From: an uncultured Oscillospiraceae bacterium
GTDB lineage: Bacteria; Bacillota; Clostridia; Oscillospirales; Oscillospiraceae
Direction: 5' to 3'
Length of the DNA: 9,178 nucleotides
Assembly (NCBI GenBank): GCA_947630345.1
Contig: CANRHF010000075.1
Span: 1-9,178 of the forward strand
Part shown: positions 1-5,780 of the stretch, piece by piece
Layout of the letters: each line of letters opens with the position of its first letter
Numbering within the stretch: position 1 is the first letter of the stretch
Translations under genes and position numbers: made by a program
Notes under the pieces: generated by a model
The model's database searches: none
What the model was told of the DNA's origin: nothing
What the model saw: the letters and a program-made list of their open reading frames with translations, nothing else

Positions 1-304
1 GGTACAGACCGATGTGGCCAATCTTGGCGGAGGGGATCAGGCTCACCATCTTGTCCACCATGCCCAGGCCCGCCCGAAGGACCGGGACGATGGCCAGCTT
101 CTTCCCCGCCAGCACCCGAACCTTGGCCGGGGCCACCGGGGTCTCGATCTCCACCTCCACGGTGGGCAGGTTCCGGGTGGCCTCGTAGCACATCAGGCCG
201 GAGATCTCCCCCACCAGCTCCCGAAATTCCTTGACGCTGGTATGCTTGTCCCGCAGGATGGCCAGCTTGTGCTGGATCAGCGGATGCTCCAATACATGAA
301 CCAT
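1..304 (-). CDS. upp: Uracil phosphoribosyltransferase, N-terminal part (runs off window)
   Basis: Converts uracil and PRPP to UMP in the cytoplasm for pyrimidine salvage. About 101 codons are visible. The protein starts MVHVLEHPLIQHKLAILRDK, continues with TSVKEFRELV and EISGLMCYEATRNLP near residues 23-47, then PVLRAGLGMVDKM near 73-85. These are the conserved N-terminal blocks of Upp; the family is about 209 residues long, so roughly half is seen. The PRPP-binding loop lies in the missing half. The ATG at 302-304 sits two bases after the tsaB stop, and its Shine-Dalgarno AAGGAG lies inside the last codons of tsaB, so it is probably translationally coupled and the fourth gene of the prfA operon. 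The identification is firm; nothing can be said about the C-terminus. Confidence 0.95.
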   Translation of the reverse strand, partial: MVHVLEHPLIQHKLAILRDKHTSVKEFRELVGEISGLMCYEATRNLPTVEVEIETPVAPAKVRVLAGKKLAIVPVLRAGLGMVDKMVSLIPSAKIGHIGLY

Positions 305-306
305 TT

Positions 307-1017
307 TTATTTCTCCTTTTCTATTGCTTGTCCCCGGGCGAGGCGCTCCCGCTCCGCCTGGGACAGTCTTAAATAGTTAGGCGACAGGGCGCCGGGGTCC
401 CCGGGGTCTCCCCGGGCCATGGCCGCCTCCGCCGCCAGGGCCACGCCGGCGGCATGCTTATGGCGGCGGTGCTCCGGGGGCGCCACCAGATTCGGCAGGG
501 CCAGGCCATGAAAGGCAAGCTCGCTGCCGTCCCCCACCAGAAAAATTGGGCCGGAAAATCCTTCCAGATCCTGCCGCAGCTCCTCCAGGGAGATCGCCCG
601 ATCTTCCCGCAGACGGGTCAGGCGGCCTTCTTCAGCGGAAAACAGGGCGTTGTACACCTGCTGGCGGCGGGCGTCCATCACTGGACACACCACCCCCTGC
701 CAGGCCCCCAATCCCAGGGCCATGGCCTCCAGGGTGGACACCCCGTAGAGGGGAAGCTCCCGGCCCCAGGCGAAGCCCTTGGCCGCCGCCAGGCCGATCC
801 GCACGCCGGTGAAGCTCCCCGGTCCCACGGCGCAGGCCACGGCGGTGACGTCGGCGGGGGTAAAGCCGCAGCTATGGAGCAGGCTCTCCGCCATGGAAAG
901 CAGAGTCTGGCTGTGGGTCAGGCCGGTATTTTGATAGGTCTCCCCCAAAAGCAGGCCGGGCCGGGACAGTGCCACGGAGGCCGCCTTGGCGGAGGTCTCA
1001 AAGCTCAGCATCAGCAA
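307..1017 (-). CDS. tsaB: tRNA t6A37 threonylcarbamoyl transfer complex subunit TsaB
   Basis: Non-catalytic ASKHA-fold partner of TsaD in the complex that puts N6-threonylcarbamoyladenosine at position 37 of ANN-decoding tRNAs. Seen with a TTG start (236 aa): ETSAKAASVAL near 7-17, HSQTLL near 35-40, the family signature GPGSFTGVRIGLAAAKG near 65-81, MDARRQQVY near 114-122 and PNYLRLSQAE near 213-222. I chose TTG at 1015-1017 because a GGAGG (1026-1030) lies 8 bases upstream and the resulting start aligns with the usual M-x-I-L-A-x-D-T-S opening of TsaB. The ATG at 1009-1011 is 14 bases from that site and gives 234 aa. The start overlaps the end of tsaE by about 20 bases, so the two are coupled. 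The usual neighbours rimI and tsaD do not follow; upp does. Confidence 0.93.
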   Translation of the reverse strand: MLMLSFETSAKAASVALSRPGLLLGETYQNTGLTHSQTLLSMAESLLHSCGFTPADVTAVACAVGPGSFTGVRIGLAAAKGFAWGRELPLYGVSTLEAMALGLGAWQGVVCPVMDARRQQVYNALFSAEEGRLTRLREDRAISLEELRQDLEGFSGPIFLVGDGSELAFHGLALPNLVAPPEHRRHKHAAGVALAAEAAMARGDPGDPGALSPNYLRLSQAERERLARGQAIEKEK

Positions 1018-1435
1018 GGGCCGGGCCTCCTTCCACAGTAATTTTCCGGGTCTCCGGCCCGGTGATCTCAATGGTGACGGCAATAGCGCCCTCCAGGGCC
1101 TCCGCCACGTTTTCGCTCCACTCCACGGCGCAGACGCCGCCCCGGTCCAGATAGTCCTCCCAGCCGATGTCGAACAGCTCATCCACGCTGCCCAGGCGGT
1201 ACATATCGAAATGAAACAGGGGCATCCGCCCGGTGAGATACTCGTTGACGATGGTATAGGTGGGGCTGGTGACGGGCTCCCGCACCCCCAGCCCCCGGGC
1301 CAGGCCCCGGGTGAAGGCGGTCTTCCCCGCCCCCAGAGGACCCCGGTAGGCGATCACCGTCCCCGGGGTGAGCCGGGCGCCCAGGCGGGCCGCCAGAGCT
1401 TCCGTCTCCTGGGGTGAATTGGTGTAAAATTCCAT
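998..1435 (-). CDS. tsaE: tRNA t6A biosynthesis ATPase TsaE
   Basis: P-loop ATPase that drives turnover of the TsaB-TsaD complex during t6A synthesis in the cytoplasm. With the ATG at 1433-1435 it has 145 aa, normal for the family (about 150). Walker A is GPLGAGKT (residues 32-39). SPTYTIVNEY is at 57-66, HFDMYRL at 75-81 and EWSENV at 105-110, all in the order expected of TsaE. An AAAGGA Shine-Dalgarno stands just ahead of this ATG. The frame stays open to an earlier ATG at 1486, inside prfA, but that adds 17 residues not found in the family and has no ribosome site. It lies 37 bases after prfA and overlaps tsaB, so it is the second gene of the operon. Confidence 0.95.
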   Translation of the reverse strand: MEFYTNSPQETEALAARLGARLTPGTVIAYRGPLGAGKTAFTRGLARGLGVREPVTSPTYTIVNEYLTGRMPLFHFDMYRLGSVDELFDIGWEDYLDRGGVCAVEWSENVAEALEGAIAVTIEITGPETRKITVEGGPALADAEL

Positions 1436-1472
1436 AAAACGTTCCTTTATTCGGAATTTTGGCGCATCTTTC

Positions 1473-2534
1473 TTAGCGCCGCTCATCCGCTAAGCGGGCG
1501 GCCTGGTCGGCGGAGGCCAGGGCGTCCATCAGCTCATCCAGGCCACCGTCCATCACCTCGTCGATCTTGTACAGGGTCAGGCCGATCCGGTGGTCCGTCA
1601 CCCGTCCCTGGGGGAAGTTGTAGGTACGGATTCGCTCGTTCCGCATCCCGGTGCCCACCTGGCTCCGGCGCAGGCCGGTCACCTCCGCGTTCACCCGCTC
1701 CTGCTCGATCTTATAGAGCTTGGAGGCCAGCATCCGCATACACTTCTCCCGGTTCTGGACCTGGCTCCGCTCCTCCTGGCAGGTGGCCACCAGCCCCGTG
1801 GGCTTGTGGATCAGCCGGACGGCGGAGCTGGTCTTGTTGATGTGCTGGCCGCCGGCCCCGGAGGAACGGAACACCTGCATCTCAATATCCTCGGGCCGCA
1901 GCTCCACATCCGCCGCCTCCATCTCCGGCAGCACCGCCACCGTGGCGGTGGAGGTGTGGATCCGGCCGGAGGCCTCGGTCTCCGGCACCCGCTGGACCCG
2001 GTGGACCCCGGACTCAAATTTCATCCGGGAATAGGCCCCCCGGCCCTGGATGACGAAGTCCGCCTCCTTCACGCCCCCCAGCTCCGTATCGGCGTAGTTC
2101 ATCAGCTCCACCGTCCAGCCGTGCCGGGCGGCGTACATGGTGTACATCCGGTACAGGCTGTGGGCGAACAGGGCGCTCTCCTCCCCGCCGACGCCGCCTC
2201 GGATCTCCACGATCACGTCCTTCTCGTCGTTGGGGTCCTTGGGCAGCAGCATCAGCTGAAGCTGGCGGTAGAGGGTCTCCTTCCGCTCCTTAGCCTCCTG
2301 ATAGGTCTGCTGGCACAGCTCCCGCAGCTCCGGATCCTCCATCAGCTCCCGGGCGTCCGCCATCTCCGTTTCCGCCAGGCGGTAGTCCCGATACGCCGCT
2401 ACTACCGGCTCCAGCTCGTTCTTCTCCCGCAGAAGGTCCGCCGCCCGCTTGGGATCATTGTAAAAATCCGGCTGCTCCGACCGGGCGCAGAGCTCCTCGT
2501 ACCGGTTCTGGACCACACGCAGCTTTTCCAGCAA
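1473..2534 (-). CDS. prfA: Peptide chain release factor 1
   Basis: Class I release factor that reads UAA and UAG in the ribosomal A site and triggers hydrolysis of peptidyl-tRNA. With a TTG start at 2532-2534 the protein is 353 aa, a normal RF1 length. Seen (numbering from this start): codon-recognition motif PET near 184-186 inside HRVQRVPETEASGRIHTST, which is the PxT type of RF1 and not the SPF of RF2, and the catalytic GGQ near 228-230 in SSGAGGQHINKTSSAVR. VGTGMRNERIRTYNFPQGR follows near 293-311. The TTG gives an opening M-L-E-K-L that matches the family's M-F-D-K-L and has GGGAGGG six bases upstream. The ATG at 2547-2549 would add five residues and leave a leader of only about 8 bases from the predicted start of transcription. 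First gene of the operon; prmC, its usual methylase partner gene, is not adjacent. Confidence 0.96.
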   Translation of the reverse strand: MLEKLRVVQNRYEELCARSEQPDFYNDPKRAADLLREKNELEPVVAAYRDYRLAETEMADARELMEDPELRELCQQTYQEAKERKETLYRQLQLMLLPKDPNDEKDVIVEIRGGVGGEESALFAHSLYRMYTMYAARHGWTVELMNYADTELGGVKEADFVIQGRGAYSRMKFESGVHRVQRVPETEASGRIHTSTATVAVLPEMEAADVELRPEDIEMQVFRSSGAGGQHINKTSSAVRLIHKPTGLVATCQEERSQVQNREKCMRMLASKLYKIEQERVNAEVTGLRRSQVGTGMRNERIRTYNFPQGRVTDHRIGLTLYKIDEVMDGGLDELMDALASADQAARLADERR

Positions 2535-2540
2535 GCGGCT

Positions 2541-2547
2541 CCCTCCC
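2541..2547 (-). promoter_or_regulatory. Shine-Dalgarno that sets the TTG start of prfA
   Basis: On the minus strand GGGAGGG lies six bases ahead of the TTG at 2534-2532. It overlaps the upstream in-frame ATG (2549-2547), whose own GAGGA touches the start with no spacing. The spacing and the family alignment both favour TTG. Confidence 0.7.
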
Positions 2548-2563
2548 ATTCCTCGTTTTTTGT

Positions 2564-2592
2564 ATTGTACCAGCTTTTTGGGGAAAAGTAAA
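2564..2592 (-). promoter_or_regulatory. SigA-type promoter of the prfA-tsaE-tsaB-upp operon
   Basis: Minus strand: -35 TTTACT at 2592-2587, a 17-base spacer, then -10 TACAAT at 2569-2564 preceded by TGG, an extended -10. Transcription should start near 2557, leaving about 22 bases before the TTG of prfA. No equally good promoter is visible on the plus strand for the divergent deacetylase. Confidence 0.75.
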
Positions 2593-2620
2593 GACGATTC
2601 CCACGGAAGGAGACAGGAAA

Positions 2621-3295
2621 ATGAAGCTGACTGCCCTGATGCTGTGCCTGGCGTTGATGATCCCCGCCAACTCCCAGGCGGAAACGGAGCGCTATGTGGC
2701 CCTGACCTTTGACGACGGCCCCTCGGGCCGGTTCACCCGGCGGCTGCTGGACGGCCTCAAGGAGCGGGAGGTGCAGGTCACCTTTCTGCTGTGCGGCTAC
2801 CGGATGCAACAGTACCCCGAGATCACCGCCCGGATCGCCGCGGAGGGCCACGAGATCGGCCTCCACGGCTATTCCCACGGCGCGATGGACGCCATGAACC
2901 GGGCCCAGCTGGACCGGGAGATCCGGGACTGTCTGGACCTGCTGCCGGAGGGCTGCGCCCCGGCCTTCCTCCGGCCCCCGGGGGGCAAGTCCGGCAAAAA
3001 CGTGCGCGGCGCGGCGGAGGACGCGGGCCTGGCCCTGCTGGCCTGGGACGTGGATCCCCGGGACTGGGCCACCTCCAGCGCCCAGCAGGTGGAAAAGGCG
3101 GTGCTGAGCAAGGTCCGGGACGGGGACGTGGTGCTGCTCCACGACATGTCCGACAGCTCGGTGGAGGCGGCCCTGGTGATCGTGGACACGCTGCTTGCTC
3201 AAGGGTTCCGGCTGGTAACGGTATCCCAGCTGGCCCAAATTCGGGGGGTTCCCATCGTCCCTGGGAGGAATTACAGTCGTTTTCCTCCTGTGTAA
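2621..3295 (+). CDS. Secreted polysaccharide deacetylase (NodB, carbohydrate esterase family 4)
   Basis: Likely removes N- or O-acetyl groups from peptidoglycan or another cell-surface glycan, outside the membrane. It has 224 aa. Residues 1-20 form a signal peptide (MKLTAL, hydrophobic core, cleavage after NSQA). CE4 motifs in order: TFDDGP at 29-34 with the catalytic and metal aspartates, HGYSH with metal histidines H82 and H86, RPPGG at 118-122, DVDPRDW at 143-149 and LLHD at 172-175. The third motif has Gly where many CE4 enzymes have Tyr (RPPYG). The start ATG has AAGGAG 9 bases upstream. It is divergent from prfA with only 86 bases between them and appears to be a single gene. The exact substrate cannot be told from the sequence; PdaA/PgdA-like peptidoglycan deacetylase is the best guess. 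Confidence 0.9.
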   Translation: MKLTALMLCLALMIPANSQAETERYVALTFDDGPSGRFTRRLLDGLKEREVQVTFLLCGYRMQQYPEITARIAAEGHEIGLHGYSHGAMDAMNRAQLDREIRDCLDLLPEGCAPAFLRPPGGKSGKNVRGAAEDAGLALLAWDVDPRDWATSSAQQVEKAVLSKVRDGDVVLLHDMSDSSVEAALVIVDTLLAQGFRLVTVSQLAQIRGVPIVPGRNYSRFPPV

Positions 3296-3300
3296 CAATT

Positions 3301-3329
3301 TTGTGCAAAGAACTTCATAATATTTTAAT
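3301..3329 (+). promoter_or_regulatory. Possible promoter upstream of the DUF421 operon
   Basis: TTGTGC at 3301-3306, a 17-base spacer, and TTTAAT at 3324-3329 (five of six to the -10 consensus). The -35 is weak. If used, the transcript would have a leader of about 240 bases running through the hairpin at 3481-3513. Confidence 0.35.
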
Positions 3330-3458
3330 AATTATCCCCTTTCTTTCTTCACAATTAAAGCTTATTATGTAGACGTAAAAACCAACTGGCCATCCCGGCT
3401 GTGTTGATCCCGCACTGTGGGCGCGGACCTCTAAATTTGCTACTTTTCTCTTTTTCAT
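3315..3458 (-). CDS. Possible small protein, 47 codons, unrecognised
   Basis: Minus-strand ORF starting ATG at 3456-3458, reading MKKRKVANLEVRAHSAGSTQ and ending in ERKGIIIKIL. It has a very good ribosome site (GAGGAGAGG about 4 bases ahead), but that purine tract may be there for other reasons. The N-terminus is basic and there is no clear membrane segment or known motif. No promoter is obvious on this strand; the hairpin at 3481-3513 stands directly upstream. It overlaps no other gene and lies in the spacer between two plus-strand genes. I do not recognise it; it may be a chance ORF. Confidence 0.2.
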   Translation of the reverse strand: MKKRKVANLEVRAHSAGSTQPGWPVGFYVYIISFNCEERKGIIIKIL

Positions 3459-3480
3459 TTTCCTCTCCTCTTTTCTTGTT

Positions 3481-3513
3481 GCAAAACCCGCAGGCAGAGC
3501 CTGCGGGTTTTGC
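3481..3513. terminator. Perfect 15-bp hairpin, likely bidirectional terminator or attenuator
   Basis: GCAAAACCCGCAGGC at 3481-3495, loop AGA, and the exact complement at 3499-3513. The GC core is followed by TTTT on either strand (the outer part of the arm), so it can act as an intrinsic terminator both ways. It is 185 bases after the deacetylase stop and 61 bases before the DUF421 start, so it either ends the deacetylase transcript or attenuates a leader of the DUF421 operon. Confidence 0.7.
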
Positions 3514-3546
3514 ATTTGGAACGGGGATAATCCTGTTCATTTTGCG

Positions 3547-3567
3547 CACCCTTTTAATAAAGGGGTG
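3547..3567 (+). promoter_or_regulatory. Hairpin that buries the Shine-Dalgarno of the DUF421 gene
   Basis: CACCCTTT (3547-3554), loop TAATA, AAGGGGTG (3560-3567): eight pairs with one G-T wobble. The AAGGGG of the right arm is the only ribosome site ahead of the TTG start at 3575 (9 bases). Its pairing could lower or regulate translation. Confidence 0.5.
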
Positions 3568-3574
3568 TGTTTTT

Positions 3575-4249
3575 TTGATTCTTTCCTATATTCGGACCAT
3601 TATTCTCTATCTGATCCTCATCGCCGTGATCCGCCTCATGGGTAAGCGCCAGATCGGCGAGATGGAGCCATCGGAATTTGTGGTCACCATGCTGGTGGCC
3701 AATCTGGCCGCCATTCCCATGCAGGACGGGGGCATCCCCCTGTTTTCCGGGCTGGTGCCCATTCTGACGGTGCTGGGCGTGGAGCTGATCCTCTCGGCGC
3801 TGTCCATGTGGAGCATCCACATCCGCCAGGTTTTATGCGGAAAACCGGTGATCCTCATCGAAAACGGCCATATTCTCCAGGAAAATCTCCGCAAGACCCG
3901 GATCACCCTGGATGAGCTGACCGGGCACCTGCGGCAAAAGGACGTGCTGGACCCCAGCACCGTCCAGTTCGCCATTTTGGAGACCAACGGCACCCTCTCC
4001 GTCTTTCCCTATCCCAAAGACCGACCGGCCTCGGCGAAGGACGCCGGCGTGAAAGCCGGCGCACAGTACCTGCCGGTGACGCTTATCTCCGACGGGCGGC
4101 TGCTGAAAAACAATCTGCCCAAGGCCGGCAAGGACGAGGCCTGGGTTCACCGGGAGCTGGAGCGCCGCAACGCGGACGTTCGGGGCACCTGGCTCCTGAC
4201 GGTGGACAGCGGAGACCACGTTCTGTTCCAGGCAAAGGAGGGCGCGTGA
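3575..4249 (+). CDS. DUF421 (YetF-like) membrane protein
   Basis: Member of the DUF421 family, found in spore-forming Firmicutes; Bacillus YetF and the spore-membrane protein 2Duf belong to it. The molecular activity is not established. With a TTG start the protein has 224 aa. Hydrophobic segments lie near 2-20, 35-50 and 57-79. The family blocks RLMGKRQIGEMEPSE (20-34), NLAAIPMQDGGIPL, CGKPVILIENG (88-98), ENLRKTRIT (103-111) and FAILETNG (132-139) follow, the last three in the cytosolic C-terminal domain. The reading frame is open upstream to 3401, but that stretch only translates the pyrimidine tract and the hairpin. TTG at 3575 is the first start with a ribosome site (AAGGGG) and matches the family N-terminus. 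The stop overlaps the start of the DUF4363 gene (TGATG), so they are one operon. Confidence 0.9.
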   Translation: MILSYIRTIILYLILIAVIRLMGKRQIGEMEPSEFVVTMLVANLAAIPMQDGGIPLFSGLVPILTVLGVELILSALSMWSIHIRQVLCGKPVILIENGHILQENLRKTRITLDELTGHLRQKDVLDPSTVQFAILETNGTLSVFPYPKDRPASAKDAGVKAGAQYLPVTLISDGRLLKNNLPKAGKDEAWVHRELERRNADVRGTWLLTVDSGDHVLFQAKEGA

Positions 4250-4629
4250 TGGGAAGGCTTTATCTGGGCGCCGGGCTCCTGGCGGCGCTGCTGGCCCTGG
4301 GGGTTTGGACGTCGGGGACCATGACCCGGGTCCATCAGGAGATGGCCGGTCAGCTGGAGCAGGCCGCCCAAGCCGCTCAGGAATCGGACTGGGGAGAGGC
4401 CCAGCGCCGGGCGGAGACGGCGGGACGCCTCTGGGCGGACCGCCGCCACGGGGTGGCCTCTCTGGCGGATCACACCCCCATGGACGAGATCGACGCCCTG
4501 TTCGCCCGGCTGACGGTGCTGACCCAGGAGAAGGACTACGGGGAGTTTGGGCCGGAGTGCCGGGAATTGGCCGTCCGGCTGAAGGCCATGGGGGAGGCCC
4601 ACACGGCCAACTGGTGGAATCTATTTTGA
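4249..4629 (+). CDS. DUF4363 family protein
   Basis: 126 aa. Residues 5-22 form one N-terminal membrane segment, and the rest is a mainly helical, Glu/Ala/Arg-rich domain expected outside the membrane. The stretch HTPMDEIDALFARLTVL near 75-91 is the recognisable block of the family. The function is not known. ATG at 4249-4251 overlaps the DUF421 stop by one base and has AGGAGG 7 bases upstream; the GTG directly before it is too close. DUF4363 genes often follow DUF421 genes in clostridia, which points to a joint role at the membrane, perhaps in sporulation (inferred). A short hairpin run begins about 50 bases after its stop. Confidence 0.8.
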   Translation: MGRLYLGAGLLAALLALGVWTSGTMTRVHQEMAGQLEQAAQAAQESDWGEAQRRAETAGRLWADRRHGVASLADHTPMDEIDALFARLTVLTQEKDYGEFGPECRELAVRLKAMGEAHTANWWNLF

Positions 4630-4705
4630 AGTATTTTTAATTCTTTTACCTTCTTATTTCGGTGCATTCCTTTTCGTAAATGCTCCCCCGACCCCTTCCG
4701 GGGGA

Positions 4706-4737
4706 GGTACTTTCTTGCCGCCGAGCAAGAAAGTACC
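4706..4737. repeat. 12-bp hairpin in the left arm
   Basis: GGTACTTTCTTG (4706-4717), loop CCGCCGAG, CAAGAAAGTACC (4726-4737), perfect. Its partner in the right arm at 5171-5200 has CTTACTTTCTTG, loop CCGAAA, and again a perfect complement. Confidence 0.9.
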
Positions 4738-4749
4738 CAAAGAAGTCGG

Positions 4750-4786
4750 CTTAGGGGGGTGCTTCGAGCAAAGGCGCCCCCCTAAG
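4750..4786. repeat. 10-bp G-rich hairpin in the left arm
   Basis: CTTAGGGGGG (4750-4759) pairs with CCCCCCTAAG (4777-4786) around TGCTTCGAGCAAAGGCG. The right-arm partner (5123-5158, read on the minus strand) has CCAAGGGGG pairing with CCCCCTTGG around the same cap. Confidence 0.9.
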
Positions 4787-4802
4787 GACCCCCCAGCCGC
4801 CT

Positions 4803-5106
4803 CGTCAGAGGCGCTGGAGGAAATTCGATACTGGCCTCCGGCCCGTCTACCGTGAATGTACGAAACCAATCATGCAGCGTTCCAAATCCTGCCAAGCGCT
4901 GATTGATAGGTTTTACTAGCGGAGTTTCTTAATCGGTGCAATAGAAAACTGGTGAGACTCCTACTTCTATTTTGGTGCAACTCCTATCTTTTTCCAGTGC
5001 GGCTATTGACGCAACGCACGAATTGGTACGCTGCACCTTAAGTTTTACATCCCCACGTTAGAAAGTCGTAAGCCCACATATGTTCTCCGTAGCTTGGCAT
5101 TACTGG
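4803..5106. other. Non-coding interior of the inverted-repeat element
   Basis: About 300 bases of mixed composition, less GC-rich than the genes. No ORF with a ribosome site and no RNA gene that I recognise. It contains a short inverted pair AATAGAA/TTCTATT (about 4940-4973) and one copy of a TTCGATACTGGCC motif (4824-4836). Confidence 0.5.
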
Positions 5107-5370
5107 GGAGCGGCGGGGGAATCCAAGGGGGGCGCCTTTGCTCGAAGCGCCCCCTTGGTCGGCTTCTTTGCTTACTTTCTTGCCGAAACAAGAAAGTAAG
5201 GCCCCCGGCAGGGCTAGGGGGAGCATTGGCGGTGCGGAATGCACTGAAATAAAAAAGTAGGTAGGAGAAAAATAGCCTCCCACCCACCCACTAGGGTGAT
5301 TTTGCCCACCCACCCCGCAGAGGTGGCTCTAGCGCCCCGCTCGGTATCGATCCTGCCTCTGGAAAGAGGC

Positions 5371-5400
5371 AAAAAAGGAGCGGCCCCCGGGTGGGGGCCG
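5371..5400 (-). terminator. Terminator of the nfeD-SPFH-DUF6440-DUF2500 operon
   Basis: Read on the minus strand directly after the DUF2500 stop: CGGCCCCC, loop ACCC, GGGGGCCG, then CTCC and six T. A second stem (5354-5371, TGCCTCT/AGAGGCA) follows. Confidence 0.75.
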
Positions 5401-5401
5401 A

Positions 5402-5761
5402 TTAAAGTCGCTGGAAGCCCAGGTAGCGGGTCCCCTGGAAGGTCAGCTTCCCCCGGTCGCCTTCCACCAGCATCCCGTACTCGCTTCCGGGCATGGTCAA
5501 CTCGAGCCGGTCGCCGCTTTCCACCTGGAAGGTGACATAGTAGGTCGTCGAATGGGTGACGCCCCCGGCGGCGTGGGGCCCGGCGGCATGGTGGTGGGCC
5601 GCCACATCCGTCCGCTTGGCGGCAACGGTGGCCTCCACCGTCAGCCGAGGGGAATGGTTGTTTTTGTTCCACTGGGCGATGCCCCGTGCCACCTGGACCA
5701 CAATCAAGCCCAAAATCAGGAAAAACGCGATGGGAAACAAAAATTCCATCAGTTCAAACAT
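5402..5761 (-). CDS. DUF2500 domain-containing membrane protein
   Basis: 119 aa, unknown function. Residues 8-27 form an N-terminal membrane segment. WNKNNHSP (31-38), ATVAAKRTDV (44-53), STTYYVTFQVESGDRLEL (71-88) and SEYGMLVEGDRGKLTFQGTR (93-112) are the conserved blocks of DUF2500; the last part is a small beta-rich domain. Between blocks, residues 55-70 hold five histidines (AHHHAAGPHAAGGVTH), a possible metal-binding loop. The ATG at 5759-5761 has AAGGAGG about 7 bases upstream. It is the last gene of the minus-strand nfeD operon, with a terminator right behind its stop. A strong hairpin (5785-5806) separates it from the gene before, so its expression may depend on read-through. Confidence 0.85.
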   Translation of the reverse strand: MFELMEFLFPIAFFLILGLIVVQVARGIAQWNKNNHSPRLTVEATVAAKRTDVAAHHHAAGPHAAGGVTHSTTYYVTFQVESGDRLELTMPGSEYGMLVEGDRGKLTFQGTRYLGFQRL

Positions 5762-5780
5762 GGCTCCGCCTCCTTAATCC

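Larger units (their letters stand above)
4647..5263. repeat. Inverted-repeat element with multi-hairpin arms (MITE-like)
   Basis: Left arm about 4647-4802 and right arm about 5107-5263 are inverted, diverged copies of each other. Both ends begin TACCT or its near match, then TTATTTC(G/A)GTGCATTCC (4654-4670 and complement of 5236-5252, 16 of 17 identical). Each arm holds three hairpins in series: a CTCCCCC/GGGGGAG-type stem, a 12-bp stem around TACTTTCTTG (4706-4737; 5171-5200), and a G6/C6 stem capped by GCTTCGAGCAAAGG (4750-4786; 5123-5158). Differences between arms keep the pairing. It fills the gap between two convergent operons and has no transposase or believable ORF. Either a non-autonomous mobile element or a pair of REP-like palindromic repeats. 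Confidence 0.8.

Noticed and set aside
1018..1182. N-terminal extension of TsaB to ATG 1182
   Set aside because: It lies wholly inside tsaE in another frame and adds about 55 residues absent from the family.
1590..2591. Plus-strand ORF of 333 codons opposite prfA
   Set aside because: Antisense shadow, low-complexity His/Leu/Gly content, no ribosome site; it would overlap the prfA promoter.
2402..3298. Minus-strand ORF of 298 codons opposite the deacetylase
   Set aside because: Shadow of the GC-rich CE4 gene, which has all its motifs and a signal peptide on the other strand.
3370..3445. Resemblance of part of the DUF421 leader (CCCGCACTGTG) to a cobalamin riboswitch
   Set aside because: Only a short match; the rest of the conserved B12-box architecture and length is missing.
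3401..3574. N-terminal extension of the DUF421 protein from ATG 3401
   Set aside because: The extra 58 residues translate the pyrimidine tract and the terminator hairpin and do not fit the family N-terminus.
4654..4869. Minus-strand ORF of 71 codons within the left arm of the repeat element
   Set aside because: It translates the hairpins themselves; it has no ribosome site, and the arm changes between copies keep pairing rather than codons.
5038..5313. Minus-strand ORFs across the right arm
   Set aside because: Same reason: they read through the palindromes and show no protein family.
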